In this document: in pieces, positions 1-6,781 of the stretch | Numbering within the stretch: position 1 is the first letter of the stretch | Layout of the letters: each line of letters begins with the position of its first letter | Source: JBDRDI01 sp043820875 | GTDB taxonomy: Bacteria > Patescibacteriota > Patescibacteriia > Patescibacteriales > UBA12075 | Direction: 5' to 3' | DNA length: 19,513 nucleotides | Assembly (NCBI GenBank): GCA_043820875.1 | Contig: JBDRDI010000020.1 | Span: 1 to 19,513 of the forward strand | Notes under the pieces: generated by a model | What the model was told of the DNA's origin: nothing | Seen by the model: the letters and a program-made list of their open reading frames with translations, nothing else | Database searches by the model: none | Translations under genes and position numbers: made by a program

Positions 1-36
1 TAATTATAAAATATATATAAATTTTTTATTTATAAC

Positions 37-45
37 TTATCCACA
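37..45 (+). promoter_or_regulatory. DnaA-box match in AT-rich DNA
   Basis: TTATCCACA matches the bacterial DnaA-box consensus exactly. It lies in the very AT-rich first 65 bases of the window, downstream of the AbiEii remnant. A single 9-mer is weak evidence: no cluster of boxes is visible and no dnaA or dnaN gene is present, so it may be chance or a stray DnaA-binding site. Confidence 0.25.
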
Positions 46-83
46 GATTTATTATAACATATTGTTTGCAACCGCACAATAAA

Positions 84-217
84 TTATTCCAGACTAAATT
101 TTATCAGCTCTTTTTTAACCTTTTCATCGCTCACAACAAAATCGGGCAAATATTCAATTTCTTCTCTATGAGCGGCAATAATTCAGCTTGTTCTTTTGTC
201 AATACCTCTTGGCGCAT
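84..217 (-). pseudogene. AbiEii nucleotidyltransferase remnant, internally deleted
   Basis: From an ATG at 217 the frame reads MRQEVLTKEQAELLPLI, which looks like the N-terminus of Patescibacteria AbiEii-type nucleotidyltransferases (normally followed by a segment like LVGGTAIAL). Here it runs into an unrelated tail and stops at 131-133. A second frame starting near 170 reads EEIEYLPDFVVSDEKV and continues to a TAA at 84-86, resembling the C-terminus of the same family. The nucleotidyltransferase core is absent. The simplest reading is one gene that lost roughly 150-200 codons, with the junction out of frame. The ATG overlaps the end of the upstream 96-aa gene by 35 nt, as expected for a coupled pair. 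Family assignment is from memory of the termini, without a search. Confidence 0.6.
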
Positions 218-473
218 ACTTATTAAAATAAAGAGTAAAAAAATGTTTTGTTTTTTCAATATAATTTTGCCTGCCTATTTCAGATAATTTTGATTTGGCG
301 CGGAAAATTTTTGCGGTTTTCTTCATGCCTAAAATTTTAATCATTTCTTGAACATCATCCCAGTCGCCGTAATTTAAAACATGCTCCACGATTGATTCTT
401 TGGAAAGCTTGTCCAAATTTTTTACATACCAAATCAAATACGGCCTTTTTTTTATAAATTCATGGATGGTCAT
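183..473 (-). CDS. AbiEii-associated small protein (antitoxin-like partner), 96 aa
   Basis: A soluble basic 96-residue protein beginning MTIHEFIKKRPYLIWY, with a YGDWDDVQEMIKILG segment near residues 34-49 and a C-terminal YFNKYAPRGI segment. I recognise this as the small conserved protein usually encoded directly before an AbiEii-type nucleotidyltransferase in Patescibacteria; its biochemical role is not established, and calling it an antitoxin is inference from gene order. The downstream partner is now only a remnant (84-217), so this gene may be an orphan, either drifting or kept as immunity. The ATG at 473 is preceded by a very good promoter whose -10 is only 6 nt away, so the mRNA is probably leaderless. 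Confidence 0.7.
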   Translation of the reverse strand: MTIHEFIKKRPYLIWYVKNLDKLSKESIVEHVLNYGDWDDVQEMIKILGMKKTAKIFRAKSKLSEIGRQNYIEKTKHFFTLYFNKYAPRGIDKRTS

Positions 474-479
474 ATATTA

Positions 480-508
480 ATTATACTAAAAATTTACGAT
501 AAAATCAA
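480..508 (-). promoter_or_regulatory. Promoter of the 96-aa gene (leaderless type)
   Basis: On the minus strand TTGATT, a 17-bp spacer and a perfect TATAAT are followed after 6 nt (TAATAT) by the ATG at 473. The predicted transcription start falls on or within a base or two of the initiation codon. The boxes are seen directly; leaderless initiation is inferred. Confidence 0.6.
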
Positions 509-524
509 TCCAATAAAATAAAGT

Positions 525-2030
525 TTACGGCGCTGACGCCTGGATGGTAACAACCGAGCTTTGCGTGCTGAAATCGGTGGGAGTGATTGGGGTAGTGATT
601 TCCAGTTGAAAAGCGACTGTTCCACTTATTGCCACACTGCTGGTGGCAAGAGCCGGGCTGGTTGTCATGGCAGAATAATTTGTCGGTGGCGAAGAACAAT
701 CATTATAAGAGTCATCGCACCATTTATGGATATAGTTATTGCCTGTATTGTCCGCGGCCAGTGTCCAGCCCGCGCCTAGGCCGGTGGAATTTGCGCTGTA
801 AACATAAAAATCCGCAAGAGCATCGCCATTGGTAGCGACAATTCCGGCGCCGCCCCAAAGCGGCAAAGTGTTGGAAGCGGTGTCGCTCGGCACTTTTCCA
901 TAATCAAAACTAGACGGGCTAACAGATACGGAAACGACTGATGCCGAGTTAATCGTAATTTGCCCGGGCGCATAATCATTAACTTCGGCATTAATCCCGT
1001 CAGTGGTAATTCCATAAATATAGTAGACACCTGGCGGTATGCCGGTTGTATCCCAAGAACAAATGGCGCCAGTGCCTTCGGCCTGACTTTGACAGCTGGC
1101 AGTACTTGTTCCTGTAAAATCCAAACCATCATCCCAATAAAAATCAACAGTAACATCATCATCCGGATCGGCTAAATCATAAGTAATATTATAAGAGTCG
1201 CCGACTGTTACTGTGGCGCCTTCCACTGGCGGTGTAATAACGGTTAATGTCGGAGGAAGATTGGTTTTAAGCGCCAAAACAAGACCACAAACTGCATCGG
1301 GGGCCTTATTAGGGCTAACGCTTACGTTTCCTGTCGCGCCGGCAGTAGTTCTTAAAGCTGAACCCAACGCATTGGTTCCATCGGCGCCGAGGGGGCTTTG
1401 GTTTAACATATTAGAAGTTAAAGAAGTCGGGTTGGTTGCCGAATAAGTAGCGCTGGATAGAAAATTATCAATATCATTCCAGCTAGCCACAACCAGCGAA
1501 TTGGCTGTTAACGTTTCAACGCCGTTTAATGTAAACGGACTGGCAGTGCCGGTGCATACTGCCGTGCTGGTTGCCTCCCACGGATTGGCATCAGACGACG
1601 CGCCCCTATAACTTGTTACTGTGGCATAAGTATCGCCTGTGCCGGTGCTTTTGTCCACCAACGGGTTGGTTTCCGAACTTCCTGCCGCCCGCTTCCAAAA
1701 CCACCAATGTCTGGCGGCGGATCCGTCGGTAATAGTTGTAATTTGCGTCCAATCTGTAACCGTAATTGTATCATCAACATCACGAACAACCACTTGAAGT
1801 AAAAAAATGTCGTTCGCTTGATGAGAAGGCAGTGTTACCGTGACATCGGCTCCTTCTGAAGCAGCCATACCGCTGGCCTCCTGAAAACCCACAACTGCTT
1901 GCGCTTGATTGGTTTTTGGAGGAAAATTCCAAACCTGTGGCCAACCGGAAAAAATCCACCCCGACAGGAGAATAAAAATGAAAAAAGTTCTTATTGCTTT
2001 ATTTTTTGTTATTTTCCGAAAATTAAACAT
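525..2030 (-). CDS. Secreted multidomain beta-sandwich protein, 501 aa
   Basis: The N-terminus (MFNFRKITKNKAIRTFF) and a hydrophobic stretch to about residue 35 look like a signal peptide or membrane anchor. Three regions follow: about 45-255, a Ser/Thr/Ala-rich module with a WWFWKRA segment, resembling beta-sandwich modules of bacterial surface and phage-like proteins; about 260-365, an Ig/cadherin-like module (PPTLTVITPP, then DLADPDDDVTVDFYWDD); and about 366-501, a module starting SVSVSPSSFDYGKV with several cysteines. No catalytic motif is visible; an adhesive or structural surface role is inference. I chose the ATG at 2030; a TTG 12 bases upstream would add four residues. Base composition is more GC-rich than the surroundings, common for such Thr/Gly/Ala-rich proteins. 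It lies downstream of the pseudopilin operon but has its own promoter. No terminator is visible after it. Confidence 0.75.
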   Translation of the reverse strand: MFNFRKITKNKAIRTFFIFILLSGWIFSGWPQVWNFPPKTNQAQAVVGFQEASGMAASEGADVTVTLPSHQANDIFLLQVVVRDVDDTITVTDWTQITTITDGSAARHWWFWKRAAGSSETNPLVDKSTGTGDTYATVTSYRGASSDANPWEATSTAVCTGTASPFTLNGVETLTANSLVVASWNDIDNFLSSATYSATNPTSLTSNMLNQSPLGADGTNALGSALRTTAGATGNVSVSPNKAPDAVCGLVLALKTNLPPTLTVITPPVEGATVTVGDSYNITYDLADPDDDVTVDFYWDDGLDFTGTSTASCQSQAEGTGAICSWDTTGIPPGVYYIYGITTDGINAEVNDYAPGQITINSASVVSVSVSPSSFDYGKVPSDTASNTLPLWGGAGIVATNGDALADFYVYSANSTGLGAGWTLAADNTGNNYIHKWCDDSYNDCSSPPTNYSAMTTSPALATSSVAISGTVAFQLEITTPITPTDFSTQSSVVTIQASAP

Positions 2031-2050
2031 AACATATTTCAAGTTTTATA

Positions 2051-2088
2051 TATGTTCACATTTTAACATATTCGCTGAAAAATATAAA
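2051..2088 (-). promoter_or_regulatory. Promoter of the secreted protein with inverted repeat at the -10
   Basis: On the minus strand TTTATA (2083-2088), a 17-bp spacer and TAAAAT (2060-2065), with a leader of about 25 nt to the ATG at 2030. The -10 is overlapped by an inverted repeat with arms TATGTT (2051-2056) and AACATA (2065-2070), a possible operator. The -35 match is only four of six. Confidence 0.4.
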
Positions 2089-2102
2089 ACAAAAACACCG
2101 GC

Positions 2103-2277
2103 TCTTTAACATTTTTGGGCAAATCTATGCTTCATGCGAAGGCAAAACCATGCTGATTTTTTGTAGAGACGGGTTTCAAACCCGTCTCTACAAAAAATCA
2201 GCATGGTTTTGCCGGTAATATTTTATTTATAAGATAAATCTACAAAAAGACTTTGCCCAAAAATGTTAAATAGCCAT
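2103..2277. mobile_element. MITE-like element with nested perfect inverted repeats
   Basis: About 175 bp. The outer ends are perfect 19-bp inverted repeats: TTTAACATTTTTGGGCAAA at 2105-2123 and its complement at 2252-2270. Inside is a second perfect inverted repeat with 36-base arms (2141-2176 and 2178-2213) around one base, which would form a very stable cruciform. There is no coding capacity. A 12-bp direct repeat, AAAAACACCGGC, flanks the element at 2091-2102 and 2278-2289. Non-coding, terminal inverted repeats and a flanking duplication are the hallmarks of a MITE, although 12 bp is long for a target-site duplication and there are 2 and 7 unmatched bases between repeat and termini. No transposase is in the window. 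Confidence 0.6.
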
Positions 2278-2310
2278 AAAAACACCGGCCGTAAAATAAA
2301 AGACCGGTGT
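2278..2310 (-). terminator. Rho-independent terminator of the pseudopilin operon
   Basis: On the minus strand an ACACCGG arm (2304-2310) pairs with CCGGTGT (2282-2288) across a 15-nt loop and is followed by TTTTTA. It lies 24 bases after the stop of the 187-aa gene. Its 3' arm plus T-run is the sequence duplicated at 2091-2102 beyond the MITE-like element. Confidence 0.7.
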
Positions 2311-2334
2311 AATTATTTTGATAAAATTCTTATA

Positions 2335-2898
2335 CTATTTAATAAAAATCTTCTTCATCCAGCCAAATAAACTGAATTTTCCCTCTTCAACTCCGACCTC
2401 TTCCAATACTTCATTTATGTTTTCTTGAAAATTCTTTATTTGCGCTTCAATTTCAGCTTTGTCAACGGAATTGTCAATATCGTCTCCGACTCTTTCAAGT
2501 TCTCTTAATCTTTTTTGCGCTTCTTGCATCTCTTTTTTTATTTCCCTTGTCTTTCCAAAATCAGTCCCGAAGAAAAATTTTCTTATTTTGTTTTTGTTTT
2601 TGATTCTTTCCAAATCGGGAGTCACCATGTCTTCGGAAGCGTTTTGCTGTCTGGCGATTTCTCTGACCTGCTCGCCGATACCGCCCAATTCTTGCCGGTC
2701 GGCAACATCCAATAAATTTTGGACAAAATCCGCGACCTCGCTTCTGTATTCATTGGCAATTGCGTTTTCAAATTGCGACGCTTGATTTTTTTTATTTTTT
2801 ACAGCCTCCCGCAATGCTTCTCCGTCTCCATCTTCAGCCAACGCCGGAAGAGCCGCAAGAGCCATAAACAAAACCATAATACATAATTTAGTTTTCAT
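2335..2898 (-). CDS. Exported coiled-coil protein of unknown function, 187 aa
   Basis: MKTKLCIMVLFMALAALPALAED is a clear signal peptide with an ALA cleavage site near residue 21. The mature protein is highly charged, rich in Glu, Lys, Asn and Gln, with heptad-like patterns around residues 25-60 and 115-170, suggesting long coiled-coil helices; the C-terminus ends with a small hydrophobic patch (FSLFGWMKKIFIK). I recognise no named family. It is the last gene of the pseudopilin operon, 40 bp after the PilX-like gene and just before a terminator, so a periplasmic or cell-surface helper of pilus assembly is plausible, but that rests on position only. Confidence 0.7.
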   Translation of the reverse strand: MKTKLCIMVLFMALAALPALAEDGDGEALREAVKNKKNQASQFENAIANEYRSEVADFVQNLLDVADRQELGGIGEQVREIARQQNASEDMVTPDLERIKNKNKIRKFFFGTDFGKTREIKKEMQEAQKRLRELERVGDDIDNSVDKAEIEAQIKNFQENINEVLEEVGVEEGKFSLFGWMKKIFIK

Positions 2899-2937
2899 AG
2901 TTTTTTGTTTAATAATTAAATATATAAATATTTTTAA

Positions 2938-4191
2938 TTATTCCACCTCTTTCCAGTCTCTTACGTCCCATGCCCCGCCCGGACCTCCGGAAAAACTAAG
3001 GTTGGCTACTCCGCTTTCATAAGTCAATTCTGCGCTGTTTTCAAGATGAACTCTATAGCCGGTTACTTCTTTTAAATTCGTAGAATTTCTAATTACAACT
3101 TCACCCCTAGTGGTATATAAAATATCTCCTTGAAATTGATTTTTTAAAGAAATGGCTTCTCCCAAAGCCGTGGAAAGAAGAACCAAATAACTGCCGGGTT
3201 GTTCTGTGCCATGAGCTTTGGCCGTGTTATCAAGGCTTATTACTCCATCTACTATCAATACTCCGCTCAAAGTGCTGTAACCATTGCTTAATTTTACTTC
3301 TGCCTGTTGCTCAATGTCAAGATCTCCTGTCACCCATATAGTACCATTCATTGTCAGAATAGCGCTTCCTCTGACAATAAGATTTCCAACGATTTTTTGA
3401 GGACCTAATGTAACAGGGCCTGCGGTGAAAGTCAAGTCTCCTGAAGTAATTCCGCCGTCTTCTGCAGCGTCTTTCCATTCGGCAATCTCTTCATCCGAAA
3501 TCGGCATGCTGGCTGTTGCTATCTCGCTTGTTAAGGGTGTTACTATTGAGTCTGCCGTGCAATTGTCATGCGTATTACAATATAAAACACCGGTGATATT
3601 GGAATTTTTACAATGATCAACATAAGCATCTCCGCCGATCTCTGCTCCTTCTATGTTATTTCCGTTTTGAGCGACTATCATTGTTTCAGTTAAGACAGAT
3701 GTATTTTCCATCTTTACACTACCGTTGGAAAAAACATTACCGTTAATGATGCTTCCGTTTTGCAAGAGCATTCCGCCCTCTCCGGCTTGAGCTCCGTAAT
3801 TAAAGGCGGCGTCGCCGGAGCTTACAATGCCAAAACTCACAACAATCTTCTTTAAACGATCACTTACTCCGCCAATTGCGGTAAGAATATGAGAGCCGTC
3901 AAGTTCATTGGTGTATATCACGGTAGAAGATCCAACACCTGTTTGCAAATTTTCAGGATTTGATAAATTCATACCATTTTTCAAACGATACATAGCATCC
4001 TCTATTCCGGATTCGGCGGCATAATAAGCCTGAGAGGATATTTGCAAATCAGCAGCTGTCTTTAATTGATTTCGCACCAAAACAACATTGCCAACAACCA
4101 AACTCAACATACTGGCCAGCACAACAATGGTAATAAAAAGCATTGCTATTCCTTCTTGGTTATGAATATTTAAATATTTTATTATTTTCAT
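2938..4191 (-). CDS. PilX-like minor pilin with beta-helix-like body, 417 aa
   Basis: The N-terminus MKIIKYLNIHNQEGIAMLF and the following hydrophobic helix to about residue 38 resemble the PilX N-terminal region of type IV pilus assembly proteins, and QAYYAAESGIEDAMYRLKNG is the typical helix continuation. From about residue 130 to 400 the protein has short repeated strands (for example NGSIINGNVFSNGSVKMEN) as in right-handed beta-helix or polymer-forming domains. It is far longer than classical PilX (about 160-200 aa), so the body is an added domain. I chose the ATG at 4191; a TTG at 4200 is less likely. It starts 11 bp after the PilW-like gene. Expected location is the inner membrane or pilus tip. 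Confidence 0.8.
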   Translation of the reverse strand: MKIIKYLNIHNQEGIAMLFITIVVLASMLSLVVGNVVLVRNQLKTAADLQISSQAYYAAESGIEDAMYRLKNGMNLSNPENLQTGVGSSTVIYTNELDGSHILTAIGGVSDRLKKIVVSFGIVSSGDAAFNYGAQAGEGGMLLQNGSIINGNVFSNGSVKMENTSVLTETMIVAQNGNNIEGAEIGGDAYVDHCKNSNITGVLYCNTHDNCTADSIVTPLTSEIATASMPISDEEIAEWKDAAEDGGITSGDLTFTAGPVTLGPQKIVGNLIVRGSAILTMNGTIWVTGDLDIEQQAEVKLSNGYSTLSGVLIVDGVISLDNTAKAHGTEQPGSYLVLLSTALGEAISLKNQFQGDILYTTRGEVVIRNSTNLKEVTGYRVHLENSAELTYESGVANLSFSGGPGGAWDVRDWKEVE

Positions 4192-4202
4192 ACGCGACAA
4201 TA

Positions 4203-4727
4203 TTAATAACTTCTCACTGAAGCGTTTGAGGTTATGTTATACGAAAAATTATAATCAATTCTGTCGCCCCCGTCGGATGAATCAAGTGTCAAGTCAATAT
4301 ACACGGATGGCACGCTGGAAGTGGCGACTTGTGTGAAAGATAAATTTGTGACGATCACTTCGTCGGAAATAAGCGCGACAGCCGGAAGCGCTTCCTTTTT
4401 CATACAAATTTGCGCGCCACATAAATAAAAATCAATATATGAAATTTGTTCACCGGACGGAAGATAGTTTATGGTTTTGAGCGAAAGCTGAGTGGTGGTT
4501 GAAGTTGGAAAATAAATTTCGTCCGCGTTTTTTATTTCATAAACCATAACCGACATTGCCCGGTTGGCATTGTTTATTACTTCATTAACCACTGAGGTTT
4601 TAACGCGCGCGCGATTGGCCCAAATAAAAAACGACAACAAAGAAAGAACTATAAATCCTAAAATTGCTACATAAATAGTCATTTCTATAAGTGTGAATCC
4701 TGTCTTTTTAAATTTAAATCTCTTCAT
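4203..4727 (-). CDS. PilW/PulJ-like minor pseudopilin, 174 aa
   Basis: A type III prepilin leader is present: basic MKRFKFKKTG then FTLIEM, with the conserved Glu at position +5 of the mature protein (residue 15), followed by a hydrophobic helix to about residue 35. The peptidase PilD would cut after Gly10. The globular part contains a Cys pair (LCGAQIC) that could form a disulphide, and the length fits PulJ/PilW-like minor pseudopilins. The ATG at 4727 overlaps the stop of the PilV-like gene as ATGA, indicating translational coupling; a TTG six bases upstream is the less likely alternative. The exact subfamily is less certain than membership in the prepilin family. Confidence 0.85.
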   Translation of the reverse strand: MKRFKFKKTGFTLIEMTIYVAILGFIVLSLLSFFIWANRARVKTSVVNEVINNANRAMSVMVYEIKNADEIYFPTSTTTQLSLKTINYLPSGEQISYIDFYLCGAQICMKKEALPAVALISDEVIVTNLSFTQVATSSVPSVYIDLTLDSSDGGDRIDYNFSYNITSNASVRSY

Positions 4728-5233
4728 CTCCAATTGGTTAAATAAGTACTAAGTATAATTTCACTGCTACTGGAAACAACACGAGCAGTCACTTTTTTTG
4801 TATCAGGATCGTCATTCGCAAGCACATAAACACTTTCAATATCGTCCATGACTTGGTCGCGAGAAACATCATCAATGATCAACCAACGTGTAAATATTCC
4901 GACTGTGTCAGTTCCTGAAGCAAGCATCCACGCTGAAGAAGTCGCGCCCGGAACTATTACAGGATAATAAAAATTACCGGCGCCAGTGGTCAAGGCGCCC
5001 ATGCCATCAACATCCCAGTCCGTGTTATCTCTGAAACTTCGCGCAGATTCAAGCGTTTCTTCTGCAAAAAAACTTGCTTGAATAGTTTTTTGATTTTTAA
5101 AACTCACTTTCAAATCATATAATACTGTTTCCAACAAGCCAACAAAAGCAAGGCCAACAATTGCTATCACAACAACAACCTCTGTAAGCGAAAACCCCGA
5201 TGTCTTAATTGTTTTTTTAAAAAAATTTATCAT
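4724..5233 (-). CDS. PilV/GspI-like minor pseudopilin, 169 aa
   Basis: MINFFKKTIKTSG followed by FSLTEVVVVIAIVG is a prepilin leader with Glu at +5 (residue 18) and a hydrophobic helix. The segment QASFFAEETLESARSFRDN resembles the helix found in PilV/GspI-like proteins. I chose the ATG at 5233, four bases after the upstream stop; an in-frame TTG 30 bases upstream would give an atypically long leader with Trp and Asn. It is coupled to the next gene by an ATGA overlap. Role: a minor subunit thought to sit at the tip of a type IV pilus or pseudopilus. Confidence 0.8.
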   Translation of the reverse strand: MINFFKKTIKTSGFSLTEVVVVIAIVGLAFVGLLETVLYDLKVSFKNQKTIQASFFAEETLESARSFRDNTDWDVDGMGALTTGAGNFYYPVIVPGATSSAWMLASGTDTVGIFTRWLIIDDVSRDQVMDDIESVYVLANDDPDTKKVTARVVSSSSEIILSTYLTNWR

Positions 5234-5237
5234 ATTG

Positions 5238-6161
5238 TTATTGCCATTCCATTCCGCTAACAAATATTGACGAACCTGTCGCAGTGGTCAGACCGTCCGC
5301 GCTAAACGAAATTAAATTTGGGGTGGAGCCGGAATCGCTCCCTATATCAATATCTAAACTTTTATTATTATATTGATTACTGCGATAAATACAAAATTGC
5401 GTATCAGAATCGTTGATGCGTTGCGTCTGTACAACAAGCGTCTGCGTTTCGCCATCAACGTCAATTTCTCCTTCCCAATATAACTGGCCTCCTAATAAAT
5501 TTTCAGAAATAACAATCGTTTCTTCAACGGTGCCTCCGTCGAAAGAAAGCACCAAGCTATCGCTGGTAGATGTCGCTGTATCAATAAAAGAACTATAATC
5601 AACATGCACGTGGCGAGCGTCTTTATCGCGATCTTCTTCGGAAAGAGCCGGAAATGAGCTGAATGATATTTGACCGGCGCTGTTTATGTGGACTGTTTTT
5701 GATTTGGAAGAATCAAGTGTCAATTCAAAAACAATGGTGCCTGCCTGATCAGTAAATCCGGATAATTTTTTAAAAACAATTTGGCTCACGCCTTCGGCAA
5801 GATTTACTGAACTCATCGTGACATCATTTTCTATCGTATAAATTTTATCAAGAGCAGGATTTCTGGTTGCATAATCCGCGCCATTAAACAAAGTATATGA
5901 TTGTGGCATGTTGAAATAAACACCCCACTGACTAAGATCTCTTGAAGAAACCGTTTTGCTTTGAGCAACAAATAAAACGCTGACAAGTTTTTCAGCTTCG
6001 TTGTTTAAGCTCTGTTTATTTTGAAAATCGCGAAAAGAAGTTGAAGCAAAAGTAAGCAATAATGCTGAAATGGTTAAGACAACCAAAATTTCAATTAAAG
6101 TAAATCCGTTATTTTTTGTTATTTTTTGTGGATAGTACATAAAAAATCTGGAACATGCCAT
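5238..6161 (-). CDS. GspH/FimT-like pseudopilin, 307 aa
   Basis: The leader ends KITKNNG (Gly19) and is followed by FTLIEILVVLTISALLLTF, a canonical prepilin cleavage and methylation site with Glu24 at mature position +5. The segment FRDFQNKQSLNNEAEKLVSVLFVAQSKTVS matches the helix of FimT/GspH pseudopilins. The protein is longer than typical (150-200 aa); the added C-terminal part from about residue 180 (VHVDYSSFID onward) is beta-rich. The start is ambiguous: ATG 6161 or ATG 6140, which gives a shorter leader beginning MYYPQK; neither has a Shine-Dalgarno. It is the first gene of the pseudopilin operon, and no pilus motor, platform or peptidase gene is in the window. Confidence 0.8.
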   Translation of the reverse strand: MACSRFFMYYPQKITKNNGFTLIEILVVLTISALLLTFASTSFRDFQNKQSLNNEAEKLVSVLFVAQSKTVSSRDLSQWGVYFNMPQSYTLFNGADYATRNPALDKIYTIENDVTMSSVNLAEGVSQIVFKKLSGFTDQAGTIVFELTLDSSKSKTVHINSAGQISFSSFPALSEEDRDKDARHVHVDYSSFIDTATSTSDSLVLSFDGGTVEETIVISENLLGGQLYWEGEIDVDGETQTLVVQTQRINDSDTQFCIYRSNQYNNKSLDIDIGSDSGSTPNLISFSADGLTTATGSSIFVSGMEWQ

Positions 6162-6203
6162 GTTTAAATTTCATGCATTTATATTTTAACACATTTTTAT
6201 GTT

Positions 6204-6689
6204 TCACGTCCACAATCTTAAGAGATCATCATTTATTTTTTTTATCTCATCGTCATTGATCTTCTCATCGCCGTAACCTTGAGAATATAAATTTTTATTT
6301 AATTTTATAGCAAAATCCGTTGCTTTTTGAAAATAAACATTTCTATTCTTCTCGCTCGCTTTTTTGGCCAATTCACGTAATTCAATATCATCCGTAATCA
6401 CAACCACTTCATCTTTATTTTTCAAATTTTCGCAAATATTTTTTAAGAGTTCTATTATCTTGTCATCCGCTGATTTATAATAGTTATCGCGTGGCGTATA
6501 AATAACATCGATATTGCCTATACTGTACTTATCGCCCATATTATCCGCGGAATCAAAAACAAGAGAAATCTTTTTTGATTTTCCCTTGTTATAATCTTTA
6601 ATTATGCCGACCAACTTTTCATCAAAATCATCTTCAAAAAGAATCCCCAAAACCCCGGCCAAATTGTTTGCGTCAATGATGTAATGCAT
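6204..6689 (-). CDS. NYN-domain (YacP/Rae1-like) RNase, 161 aa
   Basis: The sequence opens MHYIIDANNLAG, the first acidic motif of NYN/PIN-like nucleases (Asp6, Asn8, Asn9), then has VFDSADN near residues 44-50, IYTPRDNYYKSADDKI and VVVITDDIELRELAKK around 95-112, which supply the remaining Asp residues of the metal site. Length and motif order fit YacP/Rae1-like proteins, which in Bacillus cleave mRNA on the ribosome. It is the last gene of the nusA-ppaC-tig unit, separated from tig by 74 bp filled with a dispersed repeat, so its start codon is preceded directly by repeat sequence and no ribosome binding site is seen. The specific substrate is unknown. Confidence 0.75.
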   Translation of the reverse strand: MHYIIDANNLAGVLGILFEDDFDEKLVGIIKDYNKGKSKKISLVFDSADNMGDKYSIGNIDVIYTPRDNYYKSADDKIIELLKNICENLKNKDEVVVITDDIELRELAKKASEKNRNVYFQKATDFAIKLNKNLYSQGYGDEKINDDEIKKINDDLLRLWT

Positions 6690-6691
6690 AG

Positions 6692-6781
6692 TGTCGGATT
6701 TCGGATGTCAGATGTCGGATGTCAGACAAACGTTATAAAACCATATCCGACATCCGAAATCCGTTATCTGACATCCGATAT
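6692..6781. repeat. Dispersed ATCCGACA/ATCTGACA-type repeat, copy 1
   Basis: About 90 bases built from short units such as CGGATGTC, CGGATTT and ATCTGACATCCG. CGGATTTCGGATGTC (6695-6709) has a perfect inverted partner at 6749-6763. The 16-mer ATCTGACATCCGATAT (6766-6781) recurs exactly at 10569-10584. It fills the spacer between tig and the NYN gene and supplies the last codons of tig. Confidence 0.7.

Noticed and set aside
1..65. Replication origin at the AT-rich left edge
   Set aside because: Only one DnaA box is present, with no box cluster and no dnaA or dnaN neighbour.
776..1162. A 128-codon minus-strand frame inside the secreted-protein gene
   Set aside because: Overlaps the 501-aa gene in another frame, has no domain-like pattern and no promoter or ribosome binding site.
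5234..5263. Extended TTG start for the PilV-like prepilin
   Set aside because: It would overlap the upstream gene and give an atypical leader; the ATG at 5233 gives a standard basic leader.
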